Shown: piece by piece, positions 22,352 to 32,205 of the stretch
How the letters are laid out: each line of letters starts with the position of its first letter
Position numbering within the stretch: the stretch's first letter is position 1
Source of the DNA: Alphaproteobacteria bacterium
GTDB lineage: Bacteria; Pseudomonadota; Alphaproteobacteria; UBA9219
Direction: 5' to 3'
Assembly (NCBI GenBank): GCA_019233975.1
Contig: JAFALY010000011.1
Coordinates: 1-39,295 of the forward strand
DNA length: 39,295 nt
The notes under the pieces: model-generated
Told to the model about the DNA's origin: nothing
The model's database searches: none
The model's input: only the letters and a program-made list of their open reading frames with translations
Made by a program: the position numbers and the translations under genes

Positions 22352-24133
22352 ATGACGTCCAATTCCCCCAAAGAGTCTCAAAAGAATACAAACGCATTGG
22401 CCCAGTTGGCTCCGTTTCTACGCCCCTATGGCAAGGCGATTTTGGGCGCTGGCGTTGCCCTGTTGGTGGCCGGGGTAACAGTCCTGAGTATCGTGGGTGG
22501 CTTGCGGCACGTGATCGATAACGGCTTTGCAACTGGCAATACGGCCCTGCTGGACGCCACTTTGGGCCGGTTAATGATCGCCATCCTCGTCCTCGCCCTT
22601 GCCACCTATAGCCGCTATGGGCTCGTGACATGGCTGGGGGAACGTATTACGGCGGATCTGCGGCGTGTTATCTTTGCGCATATTCTACGCTTGAGCCCGG
22701 CCTTTTTTGAGGTAACGCGCAGCGGTGACATTCTATCGCGCCTGACGTCCGATATCAGCATCCTGCAAACACTCATTGGTTCTTCCATTTCGGTTGGGCT
22801 ACGCAACGTCGTCTTGTTGATTGGCGGCGTTATTATGATGTTGACCACCAGTCCGAAATTAACACTGTATGTGATTATGGGCATTCCAGCCGTTGTTGTG
22901 CCCATTATTATTTTGGGCCGCAAAGTGAAGCGCCTTTCCAAAGCGACGCAAGAAAAAATGGCCAATGTGAATGCTGAGGCAGAAGAGACAATATACGGTA
23001 TTCGCACCATACAGGCCTATGTTCACGAAAATATCAGCAGTGAGCGCTATAATGCCCACATCGAAGAGTCCGTTAAGACCGCGCAAAAACACATCTACGC
23101 ACGCGCCCTGCTGACTGCGGTTGTCATTACGCTCGTCTTTATGGCGATCGGCATTGTTTTGTGGATTGGCGGCAACGACGTTTTACATGGCGTTATTACA
23201 GCCGGCCAGTTGTCAGCCTTTGTTGGATATGCCGCCATTGCAGCGGGAGCCAGCGGCGCGATTAGCGAAGCAATGGGCGACCTGCATCGTGCATCGGGCG
23301 CGACGGAAAGGCTCTTTGATTTGCTGGCGCAGAAACCGGAGATCAGCCCCCCCGTTCCCCCACTTATGCTGCCGGAATTGTCATTGGGAGCCTTGGCGTT
23401 TGAGCAGGTCACTTTTAACTATCCCGCCAGACCAGATCAGCAAGCCCTGCATGACATCAGCTTTAGCCTCAGGCATGGCGAACGTGTGGCCGTGGTTGGA
23501 CCCAGTGGCGCTGGCAAGACAACGCTTTTGCAACTTGCGCTGCGTTTTTACGACCCTCAGTCAGGGCGCGTTACTCTAGATGGCGTAGACATCAAACAGG
23601 TAGATCCGCGTGCGCTGCGCAACCGCATCGGTATTGTGCCGCAGGAGCCGGTTATATTCTCGTCCACTGCCCTCGATAACATTGGCTTTGGCAATCCATC
23701 AGCCACGCGTGATGAGATTATCGCTGCCGCCAAGGCAGCACATGCTGACGAATTTATCAGCGCCATGCCCGATGGCTATGACACATATCTGGGAGAAAAA
23801 GGCGTGCGTCTGTCCGGCGGGCAACGCCAGCGCATCGCTATAGCCCGCGCGATTTTGCGCAACCCTGCTCTACTGTTACTTGATGAGGCAACATCAGCAC
23901 TGGATGCAGAGAGCGAACGCCTGGTGCAGGAAGCATTGGACAAACTGATGCACAACCGTACGACGCTGATTATCGCACACAGGCTGGCGACCGTTCGTGA
24001 TGCCGACCGTATTCTGGTGATGGAAGAAGGGCGTATTATTGCGTCCGGTACACATCAGGAACTGGTGGCAGAAGGCGGTTTGTATGCCCGCCTCGCCTCG
24101 CTGCAGTTTACTGGCGATCCCACGGCGGCCTGA
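22352..24133 (+). CDS. ABC exporter, fused membrane and ATP-binding domains (MsbA/multidrug type)
   Basis: A 593-residue half-transporter with six transmembrane helices (about residues 20-300) and an ATPase domain (about 345-580). Walker A is GPSGAGKTT, the Q-loop IGIVPQEPVIF, the signature LSGGQRQRIAIARA, Walker B LLLLDEATSALD and the H-loop IAHRL. It should form a homodimer that flips a lipid or exports a hydrophobic compound; MsbA-like or drug exporters both fit. The ATG at 22352 was chosen because GAGG lies four bases upstream and the N-terminus ahead of it is non-conserved. The end overlaps the convergent tag gene by 26 bases. Confidence 0.93.
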   Translation: MTSNSPKESQKNTNALAQLAPFLRPYGKAILGAGVALLVAGVTVLSIVGGLRHVIDNGFATGNTALLDATLGRLMIAILVLALATYSRYGLVTWLGERITADLRRVIFAHILRLSPAFFEVTRSGDILSRLTSDISILQTLIGSSISVGLRNVVLLIGGVIMMLTTSPKLTLYVIMGIPAVVVPIIILGRKVKRLSKATQEKMANVNAEAEETIYGIRTIQAYVHENISSERYNAHIEESVKTAQKHIYARALLTAVVITLVFMAIGIVLWIGGNDVLHGVITAGQLSAFVGYAAIAAGASGAISEAMGDLHRASGATERLFDLLAQKPEISPPVPPLMLPELSLGALAFEQVTFNYPARPDQQALHDISFSLRHGERVAVVGPSGAGKTTLLQLALRFYDPQSGRVTLDGVDIKQVDPRALRNRIGIVPQEPVIFSSTALDNIGFGNPSATRDEIIAAAKAAHADEFISAMPDGYDTYLGEKGVRLSGGQRQRIAIARAILRNPALLLLDEATSALDAESERLVQEALDKLMHNRTTLIIAHRLATVRDADRILVMEEGRIIASGTHQELVAEGGLYARLASLQFTGDPTAA

Positions 24134-24644
24134 GACGGTGAATGTGGTTATAAATTTCGCAAGTCTTGGCATGCGCGCCGGGTAGATAGCCGATGCTCAT
24201 CAAAAACTCGCCGACAATCTCTCCGCCCATAAATGAAAAGGTGGATTTAAACAGCTTTACCCAGTCATCTTTCGGGCGCGGATGATGCGCATCAATCCAC
24301 AAGGCAAAGCTTTTATGGCTTTTCTTGACCTGCTTTAAAACCTGCGCGTTATGAACAATTGCGCGTATCTTTAAGCGATTGCGAATAATGCCTTCATCTG
24401 CCAACAGCCTGCGCATATCGCGCTCATCGTAAGCGGCCACCTTGTTGATGGAAAAACGGTCAAACGCCTTATTCAGGCTTTGCCGTTTTTTAAGAACAAT
24501 TTCCCATGACAGGCCCGCCTGCATGATTTCCAATGCAAGGCGTTCAAACAGTACGCGATCATCGTCTACCGGGAACCCATATTCCGTATTGTGGTATGAG
24601 GCATGCACCGGATGGTCGGGTGCTATCTTACAATAGTTGGACAT
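24108..24644 (-). CDS. tag: DNA-3-methyladenine glycosylase I
   Basis: A 178-residue Tag glycosylase that excises 3-methyladenine from DNA. It keeps the opening CKIAPDHPVHASYHNTEYGFP (the usual C-x-W start has Ile-Ala here), the catalytic-pocket Glu in LEIMQAGLSWEIVLKKR, and FMGGEIVGEFLMSIGYLPGAH with the zinc-binding His. The usual Cys and His zinc ligands appear as Cys5, His18 and the C-terminal His-Ala-Lys-Thr-Cys. It lies three bases downstream of the DUF1467 gene, last in the nuo-birA-rnj transcript. The 3' end overlaps the ABC exporter gene. Confidence 0.93.
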   Translation of the reverse strand: MSNYCKIAPDHPVHASYHNTEYGFPVDDDRVLFERLALEIMQAGLSWEIVLKKRQSLNKAFDRFSINKVAAYDERDMRRLLADEGIIRNRLKIRAIVHNAQVLKQVKKSHKSFALWIDAHHPRPKDDWVKLFKSTFSFMGGEIVGEFLMSIGYLPGAHAKTCEIYNHIHRLRPPWDRQ

Positions 24645-24647
24645 GCT

Positions 24648-24902
24648 TTACATATTCATATGTGACGCAATAACTCGATACGACAGCCAGTCGCTCTTGA
24701 TCAACTCATAAGCTACAAACCAGATAGCGAGTGAGATAACTGACGTAACAAGCACCTTCTTTTTCAACCCATGCTTAACCGGTGCCCCGGGCATTTCCCC
24801 GGATTTGGGCGCGTCTATGGTCTTTACGCCAAACGGCAGTGTACAAAACAAAACCAGCCACCAGATCATGACATACACAACAATGCCGGAAAAAATATTC
24901 AT
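24648..24902 (-). CDS. DUF1467 family membrane protein
   Basis: An 84-residue protein with two transmembrane helices (about residues 5-25 and 50-70). The N-terminal VVYVMIWWLVLFCTLPFGVK and APVKHGLKKKVLVTSVIS match the DUF1467 family, found almost only in alphaproteobacteria and regularly next to rnj and nuo genes. Its function is unknown. ATGA overlap with rnj indicates translational coupling. Confidence 0.9.
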   Translation of the reverse strand: MNIFSGIVVYVMIWWLVLFCTLPFGVKTIDAPKSGEMPGAPVKHGLKKKVLVTSVISLAIWFVAYELIKSDWLSYRVIASHMNM

Positions 24903-26578
24903 CCTACCCTCACGATATGAATCTCCGTCACTGGCTTCTTGCCATGTACTTCCTGCAAGAACCGGCGAACGGCTTGTGATACCGCGTTTTTGACAGCCAT
25001 ATCGTCCAAACGTGTTGATTTGGGCATGCCCTCAACGGCGTCATGCGCTGTATCGGAAACTTCATCCTGCAACTTTAGCTCATCCGTTTCAAGGACAAGC
25101 CCCATCAGGCTGCATTGGGGTGGTTGCACAACTGTACCCTTACGGTCCATAACCACCGTTACGACCACGCCACCATTGTGAATAAGTTTCTTGCGTTCTT
25201 TAGTCGTTGCGTCATCAAGACGCCGTAACACTTTGCCATCTATGCATAAACGACCATGGTCGACTTCGCCCACGACACCAAAATCATTCGGCGCAATGCG
25301 GATAATCTGGCCATTTTGCGGAATAAGCGTGTGCGGAACCTGGCAGGCCTTGGCTATTTTCTCATGCTCTAACTGGTGACGCGCCTCACCATGCACGGGT
25401 AAAACCAGTTTCGGGCGCGTCCATTGATAGAGTTGCGTTAGTTCTTCCTGCGCCGGGTGGCCTGATACGTGAACATTCGCATCACGATAGGTGATGAGGT
25501 TTAACCCACGTGACATCAATTTATTCTGCAATCGCGCTATTTCTTTTTCATTGCCCGGAATATCGCGCGAGGAGAAAATGACCGTATCGCCTTCGTCAAT
25601 GGCGACTTCGGGATGGTCATCAACGGCGATGCGCCACAAAGCTGCACGCGGTTCGCCCTGACACCCGGTGCAAACCATGACAATCTTGTCGCGCGGACAT
25701 TGCATGGCTTCGTCTTCGCTCAACAGATTATGAAATTCCGGCAAGTAGCCGCAATCATCGGCAACGTCCGCATTGCGCCATAGTGATCGCCCCACAAGCG
25801 TAACGTAGCGCCCATATTCACCTGCAACAGTTATAATGGACTTGAGGCGTGCGATATTGCTGGCAAAGCAGGTAACAATGATGCGGGTATTAATCTGCCC
25901 AAACAGTTTGTGTAGTTCATCACGAACTTCACGTTCAGAGCCTGAGTGACCCTGCACCAAGGCATTAGTTGAATCCCCCACAACAGCCAGCAAGCCTTCA
26001 CGGCCCAATGCCTTCAAGCTTTCTTCATCCGTTACATCACCCACCAAGGGTTCCGGGTCAAATTTCCAGTCGCCAGTGTGTAGTGTCGTGCCATGCTTGG
26101 TTGTAAGCGCCAACATATTGGATTCGGGTATGGAATGTGTCACCGAAATCATGCGCCCCTTAAACGGACCGGCTTCAAAACTACCTGACAGTGGTAATTG
26201 GATAATCTTTACAAGTCCGCCGTGTTCGCGATGCGACAACTTGTTCCGCACAAGCTCTGCCGTAAAGCGTGTGGCATAGACGGGACAACGCAACTGTGGC
26301 CATAAATGTTCAATGGCGCCGATGTGGTCTTCGTGGCCATGCGTGACCAGCATGCCAACCAACTGGTCACGACGTTCGGCGATAAACGAAATGTCCGGCA
26401 TAATGATCTCAACGCCCGGTGTTGTTTCATCACCAAACGTGATACCGCAATCAACCATCAGCCATTTTCCGGCCGTGCCGTAAAGGCTGAGGTTCATGCC
26501 AATTTCACCCGCACCCCCTAGCGACAAATACCACAGCGCGTCATCCGGCGGCGTAAACTGATCCTGTTTTATTCTCAT
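24899..26578 (-). CDS. rnj: Ribonuclease J
   Basis: A 559-residue metallo-beta-lactamase/beta-CASP ribonuclease with 5'-to-3' exo- and endonucleolytic activity on RNA. The metal-binding motif is HGHEDHIG (His80, His82, Asp84, His85), with further ligands in HTGDWKFD and the HVSGHPAQEEL segment. The middle carries the beta-CASP insertion (GRSLWRN). Length is normal for alphaproteobacterial RNase J. It overlaps both birA and the DUF1467 gene by four bases, so it is in the same unit. It processes rRNA and turns over mRNA in this class. Confidence 0.96.
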   Translation of the reverse strand: MRIKQDQFTPPDDALWYLSLGGAGEIGMNLSLYGTAGKWLMVDCGITFGDETTPGVEIIMPDISFIAERRDQLVGMLVTHGHEDHIGAIEHLWPQLRCPVYATRFTAELVRNKLSHREHGGLVKIIQLPLSGSFEAGPFKGRMISVTHSIPESNMLALTTKHGTTLHTGDWKFDPEPLVGDVTDEESLKALGREGLLAVVGDSTNALVQGHSGSEREVRDELHKLFGQINTRIIVTCFASNIARLKSIITVAGEYGRYVTLVGRSLWRNADVADDCGYLPEFHNLLSEDEAMQCPRDKIVMVCTGCQGEPRAALWRIAVDDHPEVAIDEGDTVIFSSRDIPGNEKEIARLQNKLMSRGLNLITYRDANVHVSGHPAQEELTQLYQWTRPKLVLPVHGEARHQLEHEKIAKACQVPHTLIPQNGQIIRIAPNDFGVVGEVDHGRLCIDGKVLRRLDDATTKERKKLIHNGGVVVTVVMDRKGTVVQPPQCSLMGLVLETDELKLQDEVSDTAHDAVEGMPKSTRLDDMAVKNAVSQAVRRFLQEVHGKKPVTEIHIVRVG

Positions 26579-27291
26579 AGAAAACCCAATACATCGCCTG
26601 TTGATATCAGACGGTCTTGTTCATTATCCATACGCAGAATAAGGTTGCCTTGCTCATCAAGGCCATTCATCAAACCTTCTATCGGCGTTTCCTGCCCTGG
26701 CAGCTTCACTTTTAAAATACCCTGCTTGGCATGGGCCAACCAGTCGTTACGCACAACTTCAAACCCCTGTGTCTGTCTGACCATATGCCAGCGATCAAGT
26801 GCAATCAGTAAATCATCTAAAACAGCACTAATGGTTACCTGCTGATTTCCTTCCGCCGCCAGTGATGTGCAAGGGTAGAGCGCTTCGGCCGGAAAATGCA
26901 GAATATTTATGCCAATGCCGACAACCAAACCACCTTCGACGGTTTCAATAAGAATACCGCTGATCTTTTTGCCGTCCACCAAAACATCATTGGGCCATTT
27001 AAGGGTAATGGGGGCACTAGGTAGTGCCTTTTGAACTGCGTCATAGATAGACAGCGCAACGACAAAACTATAAGTCGGCCATTCGGAAACCGGTATGCGC
27101 GGGCGTAATAATACAGACGCGTACAGATTACCCTCTGGCGAATGCCAAACACGTCCCTGCCGACCACGGCCACTGGTTTGCTCGCGGGCCGTGATCACCA
27201 GCCCTTCGCTTTCTCCTGCCTCAGCGGCGTTTTTCACATCGTCGTTGGTGCTGCCTGTGGCAGCCACACGCTGGATGCGCCAGCCTATCAT
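26575..27291 (-). CDS. birA: Biotin--[acetyl-CoA-carboxylase] ligase
   Basis: A 238-residue group I biotin protein ligase that adenylates biotin and attaches it to the carrier protein AccB. The ATP/biotin motif GRGRQGRVW (residues 41-49), the KWPNDVLVDGKKISGILIE stretch (residues about 98-116), and GIGINI are present. It lacks the N-terminal DNA-binding domain of E. coli BirA, so it should not act as a repressor. It overlaps nuoN and rnj by four bases each, placing it in the long respiratory transcript. Confidence 0.95.
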   Translation of the reverse strand: MIGWRIQRVAATGSTNDDVKNAAEAGESEGLVITAREQTSGRGRQGRVWHSPEGNLYASVLLRPRIPVSEWPTYSFVVALSIYDAVQKALPSAPITLKWPNDVLVDGKKISGILIETVEGGLVVGIGINILHFPAEALYPCTSLAAEGNQQVTISAVLDDLLIALDRWHMVRQTQGFEVVRNDWLAHAKQGILKVKLPGQETPIEGLMNGLDEQGNLILRMDNEQDRLISTGDVLGFL

Positions 27292-28757
27292 CCGCGAATG
27301 AACCCGCTGATGGCTGCGATTGCGCCGTCAATGATGGGTTGTGGCCATACAGTGAAGATGATCATATACAGCGCGGCCAGCGTAACCGTTGCACGAACGC
27401 CAAAGCATGGGCAGGCGTCAATGATCTGCTTACTCTCGTCAAAATACATGACCTTAATCAGGCGTAGGTAATAGAAAGCCGCAACAACTGAGGTGACGAC
27501 TGCTATAACCGCCAATGGCACCATGCCTGCCTTGACGGCGGCCAAAAAGATAAAATATTTCCCGAAGAACCCAGCCAGCGGCGGCACGCCTGCCAATGAG
27601 AACATAAAAACCGTCATGGCCAGGGCCAATAGCGGGTTCTTTTTAGCGATCCCGGCAAAGTCTTCGATTGCCTCAACCTGCTGCCCCTGCTTGCGCAGCG
27701 AGATAATCACGCCAAATGCGCCCAGCGTGTTGACAAAATATATCGCTAGATAAATCAGCATGGCCGAAAGACCATCCTTGTTCATGATAGCCAGTGCGGA
27801 CAGCGCATAACCCACATTGGCGATCGAGCTGTAAGCCATCAGGCGCTTCACGCTCTTTTGTGCCAGGCCGGCAAAGCTGCCCAACAGCATGGAAGCGACG
27901 GCAATAAACACGACAATCTGCTGCCATTCCATCGCCAACGGCATGAATGGCTCACGTAACAGGCGCAGGAACAAAACCAGCGCTGCCATTTTGGGCGCCG
28001 AAGCAAAGAAAGCGGCCACGGGCGTTGGGGCGCCTTCGTAAACGTCTGGCGTCCACATGTGAAATGGTACGGCTGAAACCTTGAAAGCCAGAGCAGCCGT
28101 CACAAAAACCAAGCCGATCGTCAGACCGATGGTGTGTGGGGCGGCATCTTTGAATACGAAACTGAGCTTCACAAAATCGGTGGTGCCGGCATAGCCATAA
28201 AGCAGTGAAATACCGTAGAGCAGCAAGCCAGATGACAGCGCGCCCAACACGAAGTATTTCAGACCGGACTCGCTGGACTTAGCATCGTCACGCTGGAACG
28301 CTGCGAGGACATACAGGGCGAGACTTTGCAGCTCCAGACCAACATAAAGCGCAATCATATCGCTGGCTGAGACCATCAGCATCATGCCAAGCGTCGCGAA
28401 TAAGATCAGAACCGGATATTCTGGGCGCGCGATTTTGTGGTTTTCCAGATATCCGCCCGATAGGAAAACAGACAAGGCCGATGCCGCAAGGATTAGCAGT
28501 TTTATAAAACGCGCCAGCGTATCATCGACAAACATTGTGCCAAAAGCGAACACAGGCGCCGTACCACCCATCAGAAACGACAGACGATGCGGCGAGATGA
28601 GCGTCGCCGCTGTGATAATAAAGGACAATACTGTCAGGGCGGACACAACGTGGGTTGTGTTGCTGCGGTTGACCAAGCCAACCAAAAGCAGCAGCAAGCC
28701 CAACGCCGCAAGCGAAACTTCCGGCAATACGATCATAAGGGAATGTAGATTATCCAT
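27288..28757 (-). CDS. nuoN: NADH-quinone oxidoreductase subunit N
   Basis: A 489-residue Mrp-antiporter-like subunit of complex I with about 14 transmembrane helices, forming one of the three proton channels. The conserved Glu in YVGLELQSLALYVL, the Lys in GLKYFVLGALSSG, and the AFKVSAVPFHMWTPDVYEGAPTPV channel region (split after residue 235) are visible. It overlaps nuoM by eight bases and birA by four. Confidence 0.97.
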   Translation of the reverse strand: MDNLHSLMIVLPEVSLAALGLLLLLVGLVNRSNTTHVVSALTVLSFIITAATLISPHRLSFLMGGTAPVFAFGTMFVDDTLARFIKLLILAASALSVFLSGGYLENHKIARPEYPVLILFATLGMMLMVSASDMIALYVGLELQSLALYVLAAFQRDDAKSSESGLKYFVLGALSSGLLLYGISLLYGYAGTTDFVKLSFVFKDAAPHTIGLTIGLVFVTAALAFKVSAVPFHMWTPDVYEGAPTPVAAFFASAPKMAALVLFLRLLREPFMPLAMEWQQIVVFIAVASMLLGSFAGLAQKSVKRLMAYSSIANVGYALSALAIMNKDGLSAMLIYLAIYFVNTLGAFGVIISLRKQGQQVEAIEDFAGIAKKNPLLALAMTVFMFSLAGVPPLAGFFGKYFIFLAAVKAGMVPLAVIAVVTSVVAAFYYLRLIKVMYFDESKQIIDACPCFGVRATVTLAALYMIIFTVWPQPIIDGAIAAISGFIRG

Positions 28758-30249
28758 GGCTTCCGCCTGCTAGTTTAAGTGTATCTGACAAAATCTTTTC
28801 CGCCGTGGGGGCAAAGACATTGCGGAATGGCGCCGGGTATATGCCAATCCATAGAACCAATGCCAGCAAGGGCAGAAACATGGCGTATTCACGTGCATTC
28901 AGGTCCGGCATCGCGCGTACGTCATCCTTGGTCAGGTCTCCATAGAACAGGCGACGATAGAGCCAGAGCATATAGGCGGCTCCGAGAACCACGCCGGTTG
29001 CAGCGATAAAGGCGTACCAGCTATTGGCCAAATAGGCACCCTGCATGCTTAGAAATTCACCGACAAAGCCGCTTGTGCCCGGCAAGCCGACGGACGCCAG
29101 CATGAACAACATGAACACCAGTGCGTATTTCGGCATGTTGTGGGCCATGCCGCCATAACGGGCAATGTCACGTGTATGCAGGCGGTCATAAACGACGCCG
29201 ACGCAAAGGAACAAGGCTGCTGACACAAATGTGTGTGACAACATGACCATCATTGCGCCATCCAAGCCGGGTTGGTTAAAGCTGAAAATGCCAAGCGTGA
29301 CATAGCCCATATGCGCAACGGACGAATAAGCGATGAGCTTCTTCATATCCGACTGTGCGAGAGCGACGAGCGAGGTATAGATAATTGCAATCAAGCTAAG
29401 GCCAATGACCAACGGTGCGAACTTAACGCTGGCCTCAGGCAGCATCTGCACGGCAATACGAATAAAGCCATAACCGCCCATTTTCAGCAGCACACCCGCC
29501 AGAATAACGGAACCTGCTGTCGGTGCTTCCACGTGCGCGTATGGCAGCCATGTGTGAAACGGCCACATTGGCGTTTTAACAGCGAAGGAAGCAAAGAACG
29601 CCAGCCATAGCCATACAGCCATTTCTTTTGGAAACCCTGCGCCGATCATAGCGCGCATATCTGTGGTGCCGACATGCTGAACCATCGCAAAAATCGCAAC
29701 CAGCATGAGGACGGAGCCCAAGAAGGTGTAGAGGAAGAACTTATACGCAGCATAAGTACGCTTTTCACCACCCCAGATACCGATGATAAGGAACATCGGT
29801 ATCAAAATACCTTCAAAGAACAGGTAGAACAGCACGAAGTCGAGAGAGGTGAACACGCCTACCATCATGCTTTCGAGCAATAGCAGCGCGATCATAAATT
29901 CCTTTACGCGTTTATGTACGCCGCCAATGGCCGACAAAACGCATATGGGGGTCAGGAAAGTTGAAATGATAACAAACCAAACCGAAATACCATCAACGCC
30001 TTTGATATAGGCGATTTTATAGGCCGGTATCCAAACCAGATTTTCTACCAGTTGGAATCCCGTGTTCGCCGGGTCAAAATATTTTAACGTCAGCAGCGAA
30101 ATGACGAACGTCGCCAGCGATACCCACAACGCGATCTGCTGCGCCGCTTTTTCCTGTAACTTACCCTCACCGCGCACGCACAGCATAATCAGTAACGCGC
30201 CGACCAGTGGCAGGAAAGTGATAACGGACAGTATTGGCCAATTCGGCAT
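28750..30249 (-). CDS. nuoM: NADH-quinone oxidoreductase subunit M
   Basis: A 499-residue antiporter-like membrane subunit of complex I with about 14 helices. The quinone/proton pathway shows FYLFFEGILIPMFLIIG with the key Glu, and FAVKTPMWPFHTWLPYAHVEAPT with the conserved Lys and His residues. MPNWPILS at the start and the length are standard. It follows nuoL after three bases and overlaps nuoN. Confidence 0.97.
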   Translation of the reverse strand: MPNWPILSVITFLPLVGALLIMLCVRGEGKLQEKAAQQIALWVSLATFVISLLTLKYFDPANTGFQLVENLVWIPAYKIAYIKGVDGISVWFVIISTFLTPICVLSAIGGVHKRVKEFMIALLLLESMMVGVFTSLDFVLFYLFFEGILIPMFLIIGIWGGEKRTYAAYKFFLYTFLGSVLMLVAIFAMVQHVGTTDMRAMIGAGFPKEMAVWLWLAFFASFAVKTPMWPFHTWLPYAHVEAPTAGSVILAGVLLKMGGYGFIRIAVQMLPEASVKFAPLVIGLSLIAIIYTSLVALAQSDMKKLIAYSSVAHMGYVTLGIFSFNQPGLDGAMMVMLSHTFVSAALFLCVGVVYDRLHTRDIARYGGMAHNMPKYALVFMLFMLASVGLPGTSGFVGEFLSMQGAYLANSWYAFIAATGVVLGAAYMLWLYRRLFYGDLTKDDVRAMPDLNAREYAMFLPLLALVLWIGIYPAPFRNVFAPTAEKILSDTLKLAGGSHG

Positions 30250-30252
30250 GGC

Positions 30253-32205
30253 TTAACCCTTCAACCAGAACCAGGAGATAAACACCGCCACGCCGATAAC
30301 CATGGCGAAGGCGTAGTGATAAACATAACCCGTTTCAATCGCGCTGGCGCGTTGTGCCAGACGGACAACGGCACCGGCAACCCCGTCGGGCCCAAAGCGG
30401 TCAATGAACCCATCATCACCACGCTTCCACAGAAAGTCGCCCAATTTGCGTGCCGTGCGCACAAACAGATAGTCATAGGCTTCGTCAAAGTAATATTTGT
30501 TATAGACTGCGCGATACGCAGCCCCTAGTGACGATGCGCACTTGGCGGGCCAATCCGTCTTTACGGCGTAGAAAACATAAGCGAGCGTGATGCCTGAAAC
30601 GCCCATCAGTAAGGGCAGCCACTTATAAATCTCATCCACATGTTCGGCAGCCGCGACAGTATCACGTTCCGGCACAACAAACAGGGCATGTCCCCAAAAT
30701 ACCGCCCTGCCCTCACCACCAAACCAGTTCCACGCGCAGTAACCGGCAAAAACAGCACCGAGTGCGAGTGGCACCAGAGGTAACAGTATAACCAGCGGTG
30801 ACTCATGGGCGTGGTCCAAGGTATGATGATCGGCACGGGACTTGCCATGGAAGGTCATGATGATCAGGCGCCATGAATAGAAGGCCGTCATAAAGGCGGC
30901 GGCAAGACCAAGCACATAGGCCAACTGCCCATACCAAGTGCCGCTGGCAATCGCGGATTCTAAAATCAGGTCCTTGGAATAGAAGCCGGCAAAACCGAAT
31001 ACGCCGTCGATACCAATACCGGCCAAGGCCAGCGAGCCTATCCACATCAGGGTATAAGTCTTTGGAATGATCTTCCAGATACCACCCATTTTGCGCATAT
31101 CCTGCTCGCCAGACATGGCGTGGATGACAGAGCCAGCGCCAAGGAACAAAAGCGCCTTGAAAAAGGCGTGGGTCATCAGGTGGAACACGGCGGCTGAGTA
31201 AGCCGATACACCGGCCGCAAAGAACATGTAACCAAGCTGGCTCATTGTTGAATAAGCGATAACGCGCTTGATATCGAACTGCGTCAGGCCGATGCTGGCG
31301 GCGACGATGCAGGTCAAGGCACCGACAACCGCCACGACAGCCAACGCGCTTGGCGCATACTCAAACAGCGGTGACAGGCGGCTGACCATAAAGACGCCAG
31401 CCGTGACCATGGTTGCAGCGTGAATAAGGGCTGAAACGGGTGTGGGACCTTCCATGGCGTCCGGCAGCCATGTATGCAAGCCCAACTGTGCTGATTTACC
31501 CATGGCACCCACAAACAGTAGCAAGCAAACTGTGGTCAACGCAGGCAGGTTGTGGCCAAGGAAGATAATCTGCGTGTCCGCCAACTGTGGAGCGCGCGCA
31601 AAGATGTCGGTAAATTGAATGCTGTCGAACAGCAGATAGCAGCCAAAGATGCCAAGCATAAACCCGAAGTCGCCGACGCGGTTGACAAGGAAAGCCTTGA
31701 TCGACGCATTGTTCGCGCTGGTCTTGTGGAACCAGAAGTTGATCAGCAGATATGACGCAACACCGACACCCTCCCAGCCAAAGAACATCTGAAGCAGATT
31801 GGAGGATGTAACAAGCATCAACATGAAAAACGAAAACAGGCTGAGATACGCCATAAAGCGTGGGATACTCTTGTCATGGCTCATATACCCAACAGAATAG
31901 ATATGCACCATAGAGGACACGCCATTCACGACAACCAACATCACTGCCGTTAGTGTATCGATATGCAGGGCCCACGAAACATTGAGCGTGCCGGACTGAA
32001 TCCATGGCAACAACATGCGGTCAAGGACATGATGTTCCAACGCCACATAGTTAAACAGCATCACGGATGCCGTAGCCGCGCACAGCATGAGCGCGCATGT
32101 AATGATTTGCGCGGCACGATCGCCAAGCGCGCGGTTGCCAAGGCCGACAATAATCGCACCAAGAAGCGGTGCAAAAACAGCGATAAGATCAAGCGGCAGT
32201 GTCAT
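30253..32205 (-). CDS. nuoL: NADH-quinone oxidoreductase subunit L
   Basis: A 650-residue subunit of complex I, the largest antiporter-like unit, with 16 transmembrane helices including the long amphipathic lateral helix toward the C-terminus. FFGWEGVGVASYLLI with the essential Glu, GKSAQLGLHTWLPDAMEGPTPVSALIHAATMV and VIAYSTMSQLGYM are characteristic. It overlaps the preceding GNAT gene by 17 bases, an unusual neighbour inside this operon. Confidence 0.97.
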   Translation of the reverse strand: MTLPLDLIAVFAPLLGAIIVGLGNRALGDRAAQIITCALMLCAATASVMLFNYVALEHHVLDRMLLPWIQSGTLNVSWALHIDTLTAVMLVVVNGVSSMVHIYSVGYMSHDKSIPRFMAYLSLFSFFMLMLVTSSNLLQMFFGWEGVGVASYLLINFWFHKTSANNASIKAFLVNRVGDFGFMLGIFGCYLLFDSIQFTDIFARAPQLADTQIIFLGHNLPALTTVCLLLFVGAMGKSAQLGLHTWLPDAMEGPTPVSALIHAATMVTAGVFMVSRLSPLFEYAPSALAVVAVVGALTCIVAASIGLTQFDIKRVIAYSTMSQLGYMFFAAGVSAYSAAVFHLMTHAFFKALLFLGAGSVIHAMSGEQDMRKMGGIWKIIPKTYTLMWIGSLALAGIGIDGVFGFAGFYSKDLILESAIASGTWYGQLAYVLGLAAAFMTAFYSWRLIIMTFHGKSRADHHTLDHAHESPLVILLPLVPLALGAVFAGYCAWNWFGGEGRAVFWGHALFVVPERDTVAAAEHVDEIYKWLPLLMGVSGITLAYVFYAVKTDWPAKCASSLGAAYRAVYNKYYFDEAYDYLFVRTARKLGDFLWKRGDDGFIDRFGPDGVAGAVVRLAQRASAIETGYVYHYAFAMVIGVAVFISWFWLKG

